A DNA stretch of 64,000 nt from Bdellovibrionales bacterium (lineage in GTDB: Bacteria; Pseudomonadota; Alphaproteobacteria; UBA9219). The notes beneath the pieces were generated by a model. The model had not been told where the DNA came from and did not search any database. It worked only from the letters and a program-made list of their open reading frames with translations. A program made the position numbers and the translations under genes. Within the stretch, counting starts at the first letter, position 1, and every line of letters begins with the position of its first letter. Where the stretch lies: the NCBI GenBank assembly GCA_041662785.1, contig JBAZRW010000004.1:1-64000 (forward strand). Reading direction: 5' to 3'. Positions 8,612-17,080 of the stretch are shown here, piece by piece.

Positions 8612-8670
8612 TGCATAAGGATGCAGTAAGGCAACTAGGCACAAGTCAATTTTGTTAAAATCCTTATGCA
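8612..8670. promoter_or_regulatory. 10-bp inverted repeat in a divergent stress-gene intergenic region
   Basis: TGCATAAGGA (8612-8621) recurs inverted as TCCTTATGCA (8661-8670). The left arm lies inside a smaller palindrome, CTGCAT-AAGG-ATGCAG. The 302-bp interval 8509-8810 between the CBS gene (minus) and the envelope operon (plus) has no gene; this pair is its clearest feature and could be an operator serving both sides. Confidence 0.4.
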
Positions 8671-8810
8671 AAGAAAATAGGCTGCGCGATTTTCAACATC
8701 GATTCATTACAAGGCGAGGCCTAGTCTGTTGATTGTGAGCGCTATACAAAGCGAAAAAAACGAAAAGGGCGCACCGTTTAAACAAACAGCTTTATTATAG
8801 GGGAATACAG

Positions 8811-8966
8811 ATGAACACTTATCTGACAAGTCCACCGCAAAGCTATCCCACAGATTTTTTTATGATCGACGATGAGTTTGATTTCTTCGATATAAAAAAC
8901 GGCGTTGACGGCGCCTTACGAGACGCGATCACGTTAAGTTGCGACGAGCAACGCTTAGATACATGA
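8811..8966 (+). CDS. Possible 51-residue small protein
   Basis: An open frame of 51 codons beginning ATG at 8811 after TATAGGGGAATACAG and ending TGA at 8966, 23 bp before the next lipoprotein start. The product is acidic and aromatic (DFFMIDDEFDFFDIKNG) with no membrane segment. I recognise no family. It could be a real leader gene of the envelope operon or chance; the weak ribosome site keeps confidence low. Confidence 0.35.
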   Translation: MNTYLTSPPQSYPTDFFMIDDEFDFFDIKNGVDGALRDAITLSCDEQRLDT

Positions 8967-8989
8967 AACATAACCCAATGGAGGATATT

Positions 8990-9232
8990 ATGAAAAAACT
9001 AAACTATGCAACACTCTCAATCGCCATTCTCGTTCTGCTTTCTGCTTGTGGCAGCAAAACAAGCGACCGCACACTCAGCGGTGCAGGTATAGGTGCTGGC
9101 GTAGGCGCGGTCAGTGGCGCTCTTATGGGAAGTCCCGCGACGGGTGCGCTTGTTGGCGGTGCCGTTGGTGCAGCAGCAGGCGGTCTAACCAAGCAAGAAG
9201 ACATCAATCTTGGCGACCCCATCTGGAGGTAA
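8990..9232 (+). CDS. Glycine-zipper lipoprotein
   Basis: An 80-residue lipoprotein. The signal peptide MKKLNYATLSIAILVLLSAC ends in a lipobox (LSAC-G), so it should be lipid-anchored after processing. The mature part is a glycine zipper (GAGIGAGVGAVSGALMGSP and GALVGGAVGAAAGG), a pattern seen in small membrane-inserting or OmpA-associated envelope proteins. The start is set by GGAGG before ATG 8990. It heads a plus-strand run of small envelope proteins. Confidence 0.8.
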   Translation: MKKLNYATLSIAILVLLSACGSKTSDRTLSGAGIGAGVGAVSGALMGSPATGALVGGAVGAAAGGLTKQEDINLGDPIWR

Positions 9233-9261
9233 GAGATAAATCCCAGCTTAAGGAGAGCAAC

Positions 9262-9447
9262 ATGCTAAGATACATGATTATCTTTTTTCTTCTTGCCGTT
9301 TGCGCCGCTTTTCTTGGATTTGGCGGACTCGCTGCTGATTTCGCAGGCATCGCCAGGATTCTGGCGGGGATATTTATTATCCTATTCCTCGGAACGCTCG
9401 TTTATCAAATCATAACGGGGCGCAGGGCAAATCTGCCGCCTTTATAA
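9262..9447 (+). CDS. DUF1328 (YtjA-type) small membrane protein
   Basis: A 61-residue protein with two membrane helices, matching the DUF1328/YtjA family: MLRYMIIFFLLAVCAAFLGF, a GGLAADFAGIARILAGIFII block and a short polar tail. AAGGAG precedes ATG 9262. Members are common in alphaproteobacterial stress regulons; function unknown. It is 29 bp downstream of the glycine-zipper lipoprotein and probably cotranscribed with it. Confidence 0.85.
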   Translation: MLRYMIIFFLLAVCAAFLGFGGLAADFAGIARILAGIFIILFLGTLVYQIITGRRANLPPL

Positions 9448-9514
9448 AAAATGTAGACCAGACCAATTGCTGAAATAGTGATGAACTCAACAGGACAACC
9501 GAAAGGATATTCCC

Positions 9515-10315
9515 ATGACATACCCCCTTACAAAAAAGCTTGCGATGCTTTTAACAACATCCACGCTCGCGTTAATAACGGCAGCTTGTTCATCCGAACA
9601 AAGCCCCCGAAACTTTTATGCCACATCAGGCCCATCAAGCGTCTATGTTGAAGAAGCGCTTGCGGATCAAAATGATTTGACGATGTTTTATCAAGCGCTG
9701 CATGTGACAGGCGTAATTAATGAACTTAACGACAACACGGAATATACCATTTTTGCGCCGACAAATGCTGCCTTTTCTCAAATTCAGCCGCGTGTCTATC
9801 CTTGCTTTTACGTAGCACAATGCCGTCCCCAAGTTGCCGCTATTTTGCGCAACCACATCGTGCCAAGGAATGAGAGCATTGAGCGTTTCTCTAGATGGGG
9901 TGGCAACATCCCAACAATTGGCAATCGTCGTATTGACGTTGAAGAGCCCTATAAAGGCCACTTCACAGTCGAAGGTTATCGCGTGCTCTATCAGAATGAA
10001 GGCAGTGATGCGAGCCGTGTCAGAGGCAACAAAATCAGCCTCTATCGCATTGATGGCGTAATTGCCAGTGATCAAGATATGGTGCCGTTTCGTACCGTGC
10101 CGTTTGTTGCTATGCCTGCGGGTGTGATGGAAAAGACGGTTACAACCTACCGCACGCCGGTGTCTTCTTCCTATGCACCACAAACCATTATGCCAAACGG
10201 CTATTGGGTTCCGGGAGGGTATGCAACCAATCCGGTTGTTTACACGAACGAATATGATGATGTGCCAGACAGCATAACAGAGACGACAACGGTCACGCAT
10301 ACGACAACCAAGTAA
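9515..10315 (+). CDS. Fasciclin-domain lipoprotein
   Basis: A 266-residue exported protein with one FAS1 (fasciclin) domain at about 42-188: VYVEEALADQNDLTMFYQAL, the conserved YTIFAPTNAAFSQI, RNHIVP and a final DGVI. The N-terminal hydrophobic segment ends TAACSS, a lipobox-like site, so it is likely a lipoprotein. Residues 190-266 form a Thr/Pro-rich tail with repeated TTTVTHTTT. FAS1 domains mediate adhesion or matrix contact. It sits in the run of small envelope genes. Confidence 0.85.
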   Translation: MTYPLTKKLAMLLTTSTLALITAACSSEQSPRNFYATSGPSSVYVEEALADQNDLTMFYQALHVTGVINELNDNTEYTIFAPTNAAFSQIQPRVYPCFYVAQCRPQVAAILRNHIVPRNESIERFSRWGGNIPTIGNRRIDVEEPYKGHFTVEGYRVLYQNEGSDASRVRGNKISLYRIDGVIASDQDMVPFRTVPFVAMPAGVMEKTVTTYRTPVSSSYAPQTIMPNGYWVPGGYATNPVVYTNEYDDVPDSITETTTVTHTTTK

Positions 10316-10367
10316 GAGAATCTCGCTCAACGTCACAGGCTTCGTAAAATTCCTAAGGGAGGCGTAA

Positions 10368-10616
10368 ATGGTTCAGAAAATAGTTAAGGCAACGTTGGTT
10401 ATTCTTATCGTCGGCGTTATCGCGCTTGTCGGCTTTAGGGCCCTGAATATGAGGGACCAACGCACGACAGGGCAAAGAATGGGCGACGCCGTTGATGCTG
10501 TAAGTGACGGTGTCGATAACGCCGGTCGTCAATTGAAAAATCGCACGCCGGGTGAGAAACTGGGAGACGCGGTTAAGGATGTTGGCGATGACATTAAAGA
10601 AAAGAGTGCACCCTAA
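10368..10616 (+). CDS. Small single-pass membrane protein
   Basis: An 82-residue protein with one membrane helix (IVKATLVILIVGVIALVGF) followed by an amphipathic tail that repeats R/K-x-GDAVxxVxDGVDxAG and KLGDAVKDVGDD, like an 11-residue-type helix. GGGAGGCGTAA precedes ATG. No family recognised; the tail resembles stress-protein amphipathic repeats. It is positioned inside the envelope operon. Confidence 0.65.
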   Translation: MVQKIVKATLVILIVGVIALVGFRALNMRDQRTTGQRMGDAVDAVSDGVDNAGRQLKNRTPGEKLGDAVKDVGDDIKEKSAP

Positions 10617-10632
10617 AATAGGGGGGATAGCT

Positions 10633-10722
10633 ATGAAGGGTCTGTTCATACCATCTATCGTTATTCCGTTTGTCTTATCCTTTTTTGTTGTGGCTCTTGG
10701 CTGGATGCGCAGCGTGCCTTAA
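10633..10722 (+). CDS. 29-residue hydrophobic small protein
   Basis: A short frame, 29 codons, ATG 10633 to TAA 10722, preceded by GGGGGGATAGCT. The product is almost one membrane helix (FIPSIVIPFVLSFFVVALGW) with a basic end. Size, hydrophobicity and spacing of 16 bp after the previous stop suggest a real membrane microprotein, but nothing confirms it. Confidence 0.4.
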   Translation: MKGLFIPSIVIPFVLSFFVVALGWMRSVP

Positions 10723-10774
10723 GTGTCGCGGGGCGTTTGATTTTGGATCAACCCAACCTAGGAAAGGAAAAAGA

Positions 10775-11032
10775 ATGATAAACATACCGTTTACCTCTTC
10801 TACTCGCTACCGCGCTTTTTCCATGGAGTTTACGGCTCATTTGGATGACCAATATGTCGAAATGAATATCCTCACGGATAAAGGACGTCCCATCACCGTT
10901 GTTTGTGACAAAAGCTCCATCCTATCGATGCAAAATCATATTAAGCAAATGGTTCAAGCCTGTCCCGAAATATCAACGTGGGGTTCTTACAAAGACACGG
11001 GTGGTTTTCAGGATAATGCCGCAGGCTCTTAA
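10775..11032 (+). CDS. Small hypothetical protein
   Basis: An 85-residue soluble protein with no family recognised. It has a beta-rich N-terminal part (RYRAFSMEFTAHLDDQYVEM, then GRPITVVCDKSS) and a short helix with Gln/Met. GGAAAGGAAAAAG before ATG 10775 decides the start. It lies 52 bp after the microprotein and 31 bp before the BON lipoprotein. Confidence 0.6.
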   Translation: MINIPFTSSTRYRAFSMEFTAHLDDQYVEMNILTDKGRPITVVCDKSSILSMQNHIKQMVQACPEISTWGSYKDTGGFQDNAAGS

Positions 11033-11063
11033 TTTCTCAAGCTCAAAAAAAAGGAAGGTCGTC

Positions 11064-11378
11064 ATGAAAAATCTACGCTCTATCTCCTATTTTATGGCCG
11101 TTGGTGTGCTTGGTCTTGCGCTTGGCGCTTGTTCGATGTTTTCCGGTCATGAAACATCTGGTCAATACGTTGACGACACCACGATTACCACAAAGGTAAA
11201 GGCCCAAATCTTTGATGACCCGTCCCTTAAGGTTTTGCAGGTCAACGTTGAAACGATGAAGGGTGTCGTTCAGCTTAGTGGTTTTGTCGATTCCAGGCAA
11301 AATGAGGCCAAGGCCGTTTCTATTGCGCAAAAAGTTAGAGGGGTTGTCTCGGTCAAGGACGATCTTGTGGTGAGGTAA
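11064..11378 (+). CDS. BON-domain lipoprotein
   Basis: A 104-residue exported protein with one BON domain (OsmY-like), expected to bind phospholipid at the envelope. The start is ATG 11064, with a signal peptide ending in LALGACSM (lipobox). The BON core runs from DDTTITTKVKAQIFDDPSLK through VQLSGFVDSR to VKDDLVVR. AAGGAAGGTCGTC is its ribosome site. The next gene starts two bases after its stop, suggesting coupling. Confidence 0.85.
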   Translation: MKNLRSISYFMAVGVLGLALGACSMFSGHETSGQYVDDTTITTKVKAQIFDDPSLKVLQVNVETMKGVVQLSGFVDSRQNEAKAVSIAQKVRGVVSVKDDLVVR

Positions 11379-11379
11379 A

Positions 11380-13782
11380 GTGCCCCCTTCGTCTTCGCCT
11401 GTGGCCCCTCCAGCCGTTGTAAAAACAGAAGACGACCCTATCGATCCCGCCGTCATTGTCATTCATGAGCAAGCGTTGAGCGCGCGCGTGAGGCGCTATG
11501 TTGACCTGTTATCAACGGAACATCCTTTTAATAAGGATATTGTGTTCGACAAAAGGGATGTGTTTCATGAACTAAGCGGGTTTTGGCCCATAGTGCCGAC
11601 GTGGGAAGCGGAGGAACAAAAAATATGGGGCTACATTTCTAACGCTGTTCAATCCGTTACTGCCGCCGGAACAAACGAGCGTGTCTTGCTACAAATACGT
11701 GTTAGCGCAGAGCCTTTGTCATCGACGACGCAGGTTGAGTCAGATGAAGCGATGGCAGTGGTTGCCTTTGACGGCGTGCACGGCGATATGAAAAGCTGCC
11801 TTGTCCCGCCCATGGCGGATGTTCCCGATCTAGAGGCCGAACAACCTTTATCGGGGATATTGGTGCTTTGCCAGCCTTTTCAAAAACTAATTGGGAAAGA
11901 TGACGATGAGCATCTTTATGGGGCGAAGGCGGGGGCTCTTTATACTCGTCGCACATTGGACAGCCCTCTTTCTACAAATACTTTTCGTGGAACCAGCGCC
12001 GAATCGCTCATGGTTGAGCAAGCACAACGGACGCAGTTTGACATTGATAGGGGTGCGATACTTGCCGCCGCTGCGGCAGCGCTTGCTGCTTCGGCGCTTG
12101 ACGACGAGAACCTGCTTGAAAAGGCAAGGCTTGAGGTGGAGCAACTTGAAATCAGACAAAATGAAGAAGCTGAGATTCTTAAGGGTAAACAGGAAGATGA
12201 GGCGGCGACGAGCGTTTTGTCAGGGGATGTTATGCCGGCTGCAGTTGTTGCTGCAGCTGAAGCAACCGAACCAGCCTTTGAAGAAAAGAAAACCAATCAA
12301 GGACTTTCGCCTGCTTTGGAAGAAAGCAATGGCTTAACGGAAATTCTTCCTGCTGCCGCTATTATCAATAATGCAGCAGAGACCGCGCCACCCGTCGCGA
12401 TGGATACTGTGAGGATAAACAGCGAAAGCGAGACAACGCCTGTCTATCCAGATGATGGTAGCAGGCTTTCAACGCGAGAAAACGAAAGCGGGTTTGAGCG
12501 TCGCTTCACCGACGATATCGCCCCTGCTGCCATAATGGCTACCCCCATTGCCATGGCCGCTTCTGGTTCGAAGAGTCTTCCATTGACAGCGGCGACTATG
12601 GCACCGCCTCAGACAATTATTGAAGCAACAGTTGATCCAACCCTGTTAATGCCCGCACAGGTCGAGACTGTTGTTTCTGATTTGCCCCATCCTACTGAGC
12701 AACCTGCTGTTGCCCAACAACCTATGCCGCAAGACACGACAAAAGTTCAGGATCCCGCTGCCCTTGATGTGATCCAGTCCGTTAATAAAAGCGTGGTAAC
12801 AAGGGATGTGGTCGCCGTTGGATCAGTGCTTTCTGCTGCGGATTTGGCAGCTCCCTTCGCGGCAGAGGCAACAAGTGATCTTTTGCAAAAAGAACCACAC
12901 AGACCCCTGACTTCTCCTGTTGCCGCTGCTGATGCGGGAGGGGAGAGTCCTGTCGTTCAAGAGAAATTACCCGTAGGGGCTGAAAGCCTTCCTACGGACT
13001 CCTTGGGATCCTTAGAAACTTTGCATCTTGCCACCATGGACGCCGAAGAAGGGAACGACGTGACAGAGCCGCTCGCCGCTGCCAAAAGTGCGGAGTCAGC
13101 GACGACATCCCTTCACGGTGTTGAGCCTCCCGTTGCGGCGGCTTCTCCTGCGCAGGACCTTAATGCTCTTGAAAAGACGGCGAGCCTTCCTGTGACGGGC
13201 ATGGAAACGATGGCCGCTCAGAAGGAGCTTGGCCCTGTCGCGCTCAACGAAACCGTGGCTCAAACACGACAAATAAATGAAGCCATGGTTAGTAAAACTT
13301 CTTCTTTTGCTGAGGCTGAACTATCGCCGCCTTCTGGCATTTTGAAGAGCGCTGCGATAACGAAAAACCTGCCCTTGTCTTCAGGAGCTTTTCCCGAACT
13401 TATGGCGCATCTGGCTTTATCGGAAAAGCATGACCCGCTGCTTTCTGTATCCGGAAAAGGGGCGGCTGCATCAAGCGATCAGGACGCTCTGTTTCAACAG
13501 CATGGCCCCGTCGCAGCGCCTGTTAAGACCGCTGGTTCTTCTGTAAAAGGGGTCTCTTTGCTGGCCATGCTCCAGCCTGTGGCAAGACCCCCATCCCTTA
13601 AAGGCGCGGCCTCAAATCTGGGACACGAGACCCCAGTAGCGAGCGTCAAAAAAAGACGCAAGAAAAATGATTCTGAATTGCTAAAAAAGAAAGAGGTTAT
13701 AGGTAAAATGGTTTTGAAAAAGCAAAGGGGGCTTGTCTTGGCTGCTAAGGGACATCCGCCCACCCTAGAGAATGATAGCTAG
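11380..13782 (+). CDS. 800-residue low-complexity Ala/Pro/Glu-rich protein
   Basis: Unrecognised. The start is GTG 11380, one base past the BON-gene stop with GAGGT just before it, implying translational coupling; no nearby ATG fits better. Residues about 1-150 look globular (VRRYVDLLSTEHPF, FWPIVPTWEAEEQKIWGYIS). From about 220 to 745 the sequence is disordered and repetitive in Ala, Pro, Glu, Thr and Val, without a clean repeat unit. The last 60 residues are Lys-rich (VKKRRKKND, LLKKKEVIGKMVLKK). No signal peptide or membrane helix. It may be a scaffold or surface-linked protein, but this is a guess. Confidence 0.6.
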   Translation: MPPSSSPVAPPAVVKTEDDPIDPAVIVIHEQALSARVRRYVDLLSTEHPFNKDIVFDKRDVFHELSGFWPIVPTWEAEEQKIWGYISNAVQSVTAAGTNERVLLQIRVSAEPLSSTTQVESDEAMAVVAFDGVHGDMKSCLVPPMADVPDLEAEQPLSGILVLCQPFQKLIGKDDDEHLYGAKAGALYTRRTLDSPLSTNTFRGTSAESLMVEQAQRTQFDIDRGAILAAAAAALAASALDDENLLEKARLEVEQLEIRQNEEAEILKGKQEDEAATSVLSGDVMPAAVVAAAEATEPAFEEKKTNQGLSPALEESNGLTEILPAAAIINNAAETAPPVAMDTVRINSESETTPVYPDDGSRLSTRENESGFERRFTDDIAPAAIMATPIAMAASGSKSLPLTAATMAPPQTIIEATVDPTLLMPAQVETVVSDLPHPTEQPAVAQQPMPQDTTKVQDPAALDVIQSVNKSVVTRDVVAVGSVLSAADLAAPFAAEATSDLLQKEPHRPLTSPVAAADAGGESPVVQEKLPVGAESLPTDSLGSLETLHLATMDAEEGNDVTEPLAAAKSAESATTSLHGVEPPVAAASPAQDLNALEKTASLPVTGMETMAAQKELGPVALNETVAQTRQINEAMVSKTSSFAEAELSPPSGILKSAAITKNLPLSSGAFPELMAHLALSEKHDPLLSVSGKGAAASSDQDALFQQHGPVAAPVKTAGSSVKGVSLLAMLQPVARPPSLKGAASNLGHETPVASVKKRRKKNDSELLKKKEVIGKMVLKKQRGLVLAAKGHPPTLENDS

Positions 13783-13854
13783 AAAAAGGCCCCTCCCCGC
13801 GACTTCATCCCATGCCTTTTGTTGACGAAAGGTTGACGGAGCGCACAAAAGCAA

Positions 13855-13890
13855 AAGCGCCCGAAAGGGCGCTTGTTGTATCTTTTTGAT
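13855..13890. terminator. Bidirectional intrinsic terminator
   Basis: A perfect 8-bp stem, AAGCGCCC-GAAA-GGGCGCTT, with T-rich tails on both sides (GTTGTATCTTTTT on plus; TTGCTTTTG on minus). It lies between the convergent 800-residue gene and livF and probably ends both transcripts. Confidence 0.75.
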
Positions 13891-13958
13891 CTTTGGTTGC
13901 GGGGCTGCGATTTAGCTCTAACTTAACTAGCCCATAACGAACGCGAAATGTAGGATTC

Positions 13959-14651
13959 TCACCAACCCAACGCTCGATGAGCTTTGGCTGTTATTGCCGC
14001 CAAGGATCCTTCGTAAATGACTTGCCCCTTCTCAAGGACATAGGTGCGGTCGGCCAACGCGGCGGCGGTGTGCTGGTTTTGTTCGGACAGTAAGATAGCC
14101 AGCCCTTCGGCCTTCAGTATTTTGATCGCATCCGTGACTTGCTGCACCACGATGGGGGCAAGGCCTTCCGTTGGTTCATCAAGAAGCAGACAGTCGGGAT
14201 TTCCCATTAAGGTGCGCGCCACTGTCAGCATTTGCTGCTCGCCGCCCGAGAGTTGTCCGCCCTGACGATCACGCAGCTCGTACAATTTGGGGAACAACGC
14301 GAAGATGCGTTCTGCCGTCCACGGCTTGAAGCCATCGCGAGGCGGTTGCGTCCCCGTGATAAAATGTTCAAGGACGGTGAGCGTGTTAAACACGCGCCGC
14401 TCCTCAGGCACATAACCGATGCCAAGCCGCGCACGACGATAGTTCTTTAGCTTGTGGAGGTTGGTTCCATGATAGGTAATTTCGCCGCTGCTGGCCGGAA
14501 TCATCCCGATAATAGCCTTCATCGTCGTCGATTTCCCCGCACCGTTGCGCCCCAGAAGAGCCACACATTCACCTGCGCCGACATGCAGATTCACATCGCG
14601 CAGAATATGCGCCTGCCCATAATGGGTGTTCAGGTTGGTAAGGGTGAGCAT
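13959..14651 (-). CDS. livF: Branched-chain-type ABC transporter ATPase LivF
   Basis: A 230-residue ATPase that powers uptake by a Liv-type (HAAT) importer at the inner membrane. Walker A GRNGAGKST, signature LSGGEQQML and Walker B CLLLDEPTEGL are intact. The start is taken as ATG 14651, which overlaps the preceding binding-protein stop (TAATG); ATG 14663 is possible. It is the last gene of the eight-gene operon running leftward from 23527. The substrate cannot be told from the ATPase. Confidence 0.9.
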   Translation of the reverse strand: MLTLTNLNTHYGQAHILRDVNLHVGAGECVALLGRNGAGKSTTMKAIIGMIPASSGEITYHGTNLHKLKNYRRARLGIGYVPEERRVFNTLTVLEHFITGTQPPRDGFKPWTAERIFALFPKLYELRDRQGGQLSGGEQQMLTVARTLMGNPDCLLLDEPTEGLAPIVVQQVTDAIKILKAEGLAILLSEQNQHTAAALADRTYVLEKGQVIYEGSLAAITAKAHRALGW

Positions 14652-15850
14652 TACTTTTTCCACTTGGCTATATTTTCTTCAGGGGACGGCAGAAACTCTT
14701 GCACATCGATATACTCAGGGTTCACGATTGTTGGGATACCATCCACGAATCCTGTCTGCCCAACCCATTCGCCCAAGGTAGACAGACCATCCGCGCGGAA
14801 CCTGATTGTGCCAGATGGAATTGTGAAAGCGCTTCTGCGTAGAAGTGCGGCGACTTTATCGGGATCATCGGATCCGGCCTTACTAATCGCTTCGGCCAAA
14901 ATCTTCAAAGTGCTGTATCCCATAAAGGCCTGTAAATAGGGCCATTCATCATAGGTCTTTTTGAACTGTGCGGCAAAAGCTTTGCCCATGGGATCGGTGA
15001 GATTCTGCGCGGGAAAGCCTTGAAATGAATACCACCCCACGGGCGCTTCCTTGCCGAGGGGACGCAGATATAGATCAGCGCCACAAATTGGCGATATAAC
15101 AAGACGATCTTTGAATAGGCCACGCTTGCCAGCCTCGCGAACAAAGCGAGCATAATCGCCGCCCCACATAACAGCAAAAAGGGCATCTGGCTTCGCACGA
15201 GATAGGGCCTGTGATGTTGCCCCTGCTTCAAGCTTGCCTATGGGGAACCACTGTGTTTCAACAAATTCAACGGAGGGATCTCGCTTCTTCATTTCTCTTT
15301 GAAATCCCGCGACTATTGAGCGGCCCATTTCGTAATCTGCCGACACAATGGCCCAGCGCTTTTTGCCCATGGGGGCAAGAAACTTGCCATAATACCCCGC
15401 CCAAGCGCTTGTCGGAGGGCCAAGTTGAAAATACAGGTTGTGGCCACCTTCCTCATTAAGTTTGGAGCTTCCTCCTGCGCCCTTGACCATCAGCATGTGG
15501 TTTTGCTTGGCAAACTGTGAGGCAGCAAGGCTCGTATGGCTCAGCAGCGTGCCGAAAAAGATTTTAATTCCTTCACGACCTTTAAATTCTTCAAGGGCTT
15601 TGATGGTCTCCGACGGGCTGGATTTGTCATCGCGTGAGATGACGGCAAGAGGATGCCCAAGCACACCACCTGCAGCATTAATTTCCGTCAATGCCATTTT
15701 CCAACCTGCATTCCAATCTTTGGCTTGGTCGGGCACAGTCGTGTTGGGATATAACTCGCCAATTTTGATTGGCGTTTTTGTCGCCTCCTGCGCGGCAGCG
15801 GGAAGCGCGATGAGGGTCAGCAGGGCAATGGCGAAGAGATGGTTTTTCAT
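14651..15850 (-). CDS. Liv-type periplasmic binding protein (paralogue 5)
   Basis: A roughly 399-residue periplasmic receptor of the leucine-binding (peripla_BP_6) family. The start is ATG 15850 (AAGGAAC upstream), giving a signal peptide MKNHLFAIALLTLIALPAAA. The mature start PIKIGELYPN and the block AGWKMALTEINAAGGVLGHPL are hallmarks, and TFFGTLLSHTSLA-type residues line the cleft. It resembles the next gene upstream (15865) most closely, suggesting a recent duplication. It is translationally coupled to livF. Confidence 0.9.
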   Translation of the reverse strand: MKNHLFAIALLTLIALPAAAQEATKTPIKIGELYPNTTVPDQAKDWNAGWKMALTEINAAGGVLGHPLAVISRDDKSSPSETIKALEEFKGREGIKIFFGTLLSHTSLAASQFAKQNHMLMVKGAGGSSKLNEEGGHNLYFQLGPPTSAWAGYYGKFLAPMGKKRWAIVSADYEMGRSIVAGFQREMKKRDPSVEFVETQWFPIGKLEAGATSQALSRAKPDALFAVMWGGDYARFVREAGKRGLFKDRLVISPICGADLYLRPLGKEAPVGWYSFQGFPAQNLTDPMGKAFAAQFKKTYDEWPYLQAFMGYSTLKILAEAISKAGSDDPDKVAALLRRSAFTIPSGTIRFRADGLSTLGEWVGQTGFVDGIPTIVNPEYIDVQEFLPSPEENIAKWKK

Positions 15851-15864
15851 CGGTTTTGTTCCTT

Positions 15865-17061
15865 TCACTTTTTCCATTTTGCCATGTTCTCTTCCGCGCT
15901 CGGCAGGTATTTTGCTGGATTGACATATTCGGGGTTCAAGATGGTGGGGACGCCATCACGGAAGCCTGTATAACCGACCCAATCACCCATACTTGAAACG
16001 CCATCAGCGCGGAAAGATAACATATTGCCCGGCAGGTCAAATTGGTTGGCTTTTATATAAGTTACGACCTTGTCAGGGTCATCAGAGCCGACGGCATTGA
16101 TGGCCTGTGCAAGGATTTTGACAATACCATAGCCATACAGGGAAGAAAGGTCGGGGTCGTCGCCGTAGGCTTTCCTGAAGTTTGTGACAAAGGTCTTATG
16201 ACTTTGTCCCTCGATCTTGTCGACGGGATAGCCATAAGCCGAGTACCATCCAACGGGTGCCTCGTTGCCAAGCGGCTTGATAAAAGCGGAGTATCCCGGA
16301 TAAGGCCCAATGACAAGGCGATCATTAAAAAGTCCGCGTTTACGACCCTCGCGTACAAATTTTAGGTAATCAGTTCCCCACATGACAACGAAGATCCCAT
16401 CGGGTTTGGCGTGGGCAACGGCTTGCGTTACGGCACCCGCATCAAGTTTACCGATGGGAAAATATTGCGTTTCGACAAACTCAGTTTGCGGGACGAGTTG
16501 TTTGATGTCGCGCTGAAAACCATCGATGACAGAACGGCTCAACGCAAAGTCGGGGGCGACAAAAGCCCAGCGTTTTTTGCCGGATTGGGCTGCCTTTTCT
16601 GCCAAAATTCCCGCCCATGTGTCACACGGCGGCTGGATTGTCAGATAAAGATCATGCCCCGCTGTCGTCGTAAATTCGGAGGAACCACCGTGGCCCCGAA
16701 ACAACAACATGTGGTTTTGTTTAGCGAACGTTGAAGCCGCCAGTCCGACATGGCTGTGCGCCGTGCCCATAAAGAGCTTGATGTGCTCTCTGCTTTTATA
16801 ATCTTCAAGGAGCTTGATGGCTTCGCTGGGGTTGCCCTTGTCATCACGTGAGACAATTTCCAAAGGATGGCCCAAGACGCCGCCCGATGCGTTCACTTCA
16901 TTCAAGGCCATCTTCCATCCTTGCTGCCATTTGACAGCAAAGTCATGCATGACTGAATAGGGAAACATCTCGCCGATTTTAATGGGTTCCTTCGCCGGCG
17001 TCGCGGCCCACACGGGTGCGGCGAGGAGAAGAACAGCAATAAGGGTGGTAAGCTTTTTCAT
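15865..17061 (-). CDS. Liv-type periplasmic binding protein (paralogue 4)
   Basis: A 398-residue paralogue of the same receptor family. The start is ATG 17061 (signal peptide MKKLTTLIAVLLLAAPVWAA), not the longer in-frame start at 17163, because GAGAAAGG precedes it. Diagnostic blocks are PIKIGEMFPYS, GWKMALNEVNASGGVLGHPL and HSHVGLAASTFAKQNHML. It ends AEENMAKWKK, almost the same as paralogue 5 (PEENIAKWKK), so 4 and 5 form a pair. Confidence 0.9.
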   Translation of the reverse strand: MKKLTTLIAVLLLAAPVWAATPAKEPIKIGEMFPYSVMHDFAVKWQQGWKMALNEVNASGGVLGHPLEIVSRDDKGNPSEAIKLLEDYKSREHIKLFMGTAHSHVGLAASTFAKQNHMLLFRGHGGSSEFTTTAGHDLYLTIQPPCDTWAGILAEKAAQSGKKRWAFVAPDFALSRSVIDGFQRDIKQLVPQTEFVETQYFPIGKLDAGAVTQAVAHAKPDGIFVVMWGTDYLKFVREGRKRGLFNDRLVIGPYPGYSAFIKPLGNEAPVGWYSAYGYPVDKIEGQSHKTFVTNFRKAYGDDPDLSSLYGYGIVKILAQAINAVGSDDPDKVVTYIKANQFDLPGNMLSFRADGVSSMGDWVGYTGFRDGVPTILNPEYVNPAKYLPSAEENMAKWKK

Positions 17062-17080
17062 AGAGATGCCTTTCTCCCCG

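Noticed and set aside
9635..10336. 233-codon minus-strand open frame over the fasciclin gene
   Set aside because: The fasciclin frame has a signal peptide and FAS1 motifs; the reverse frame has none.
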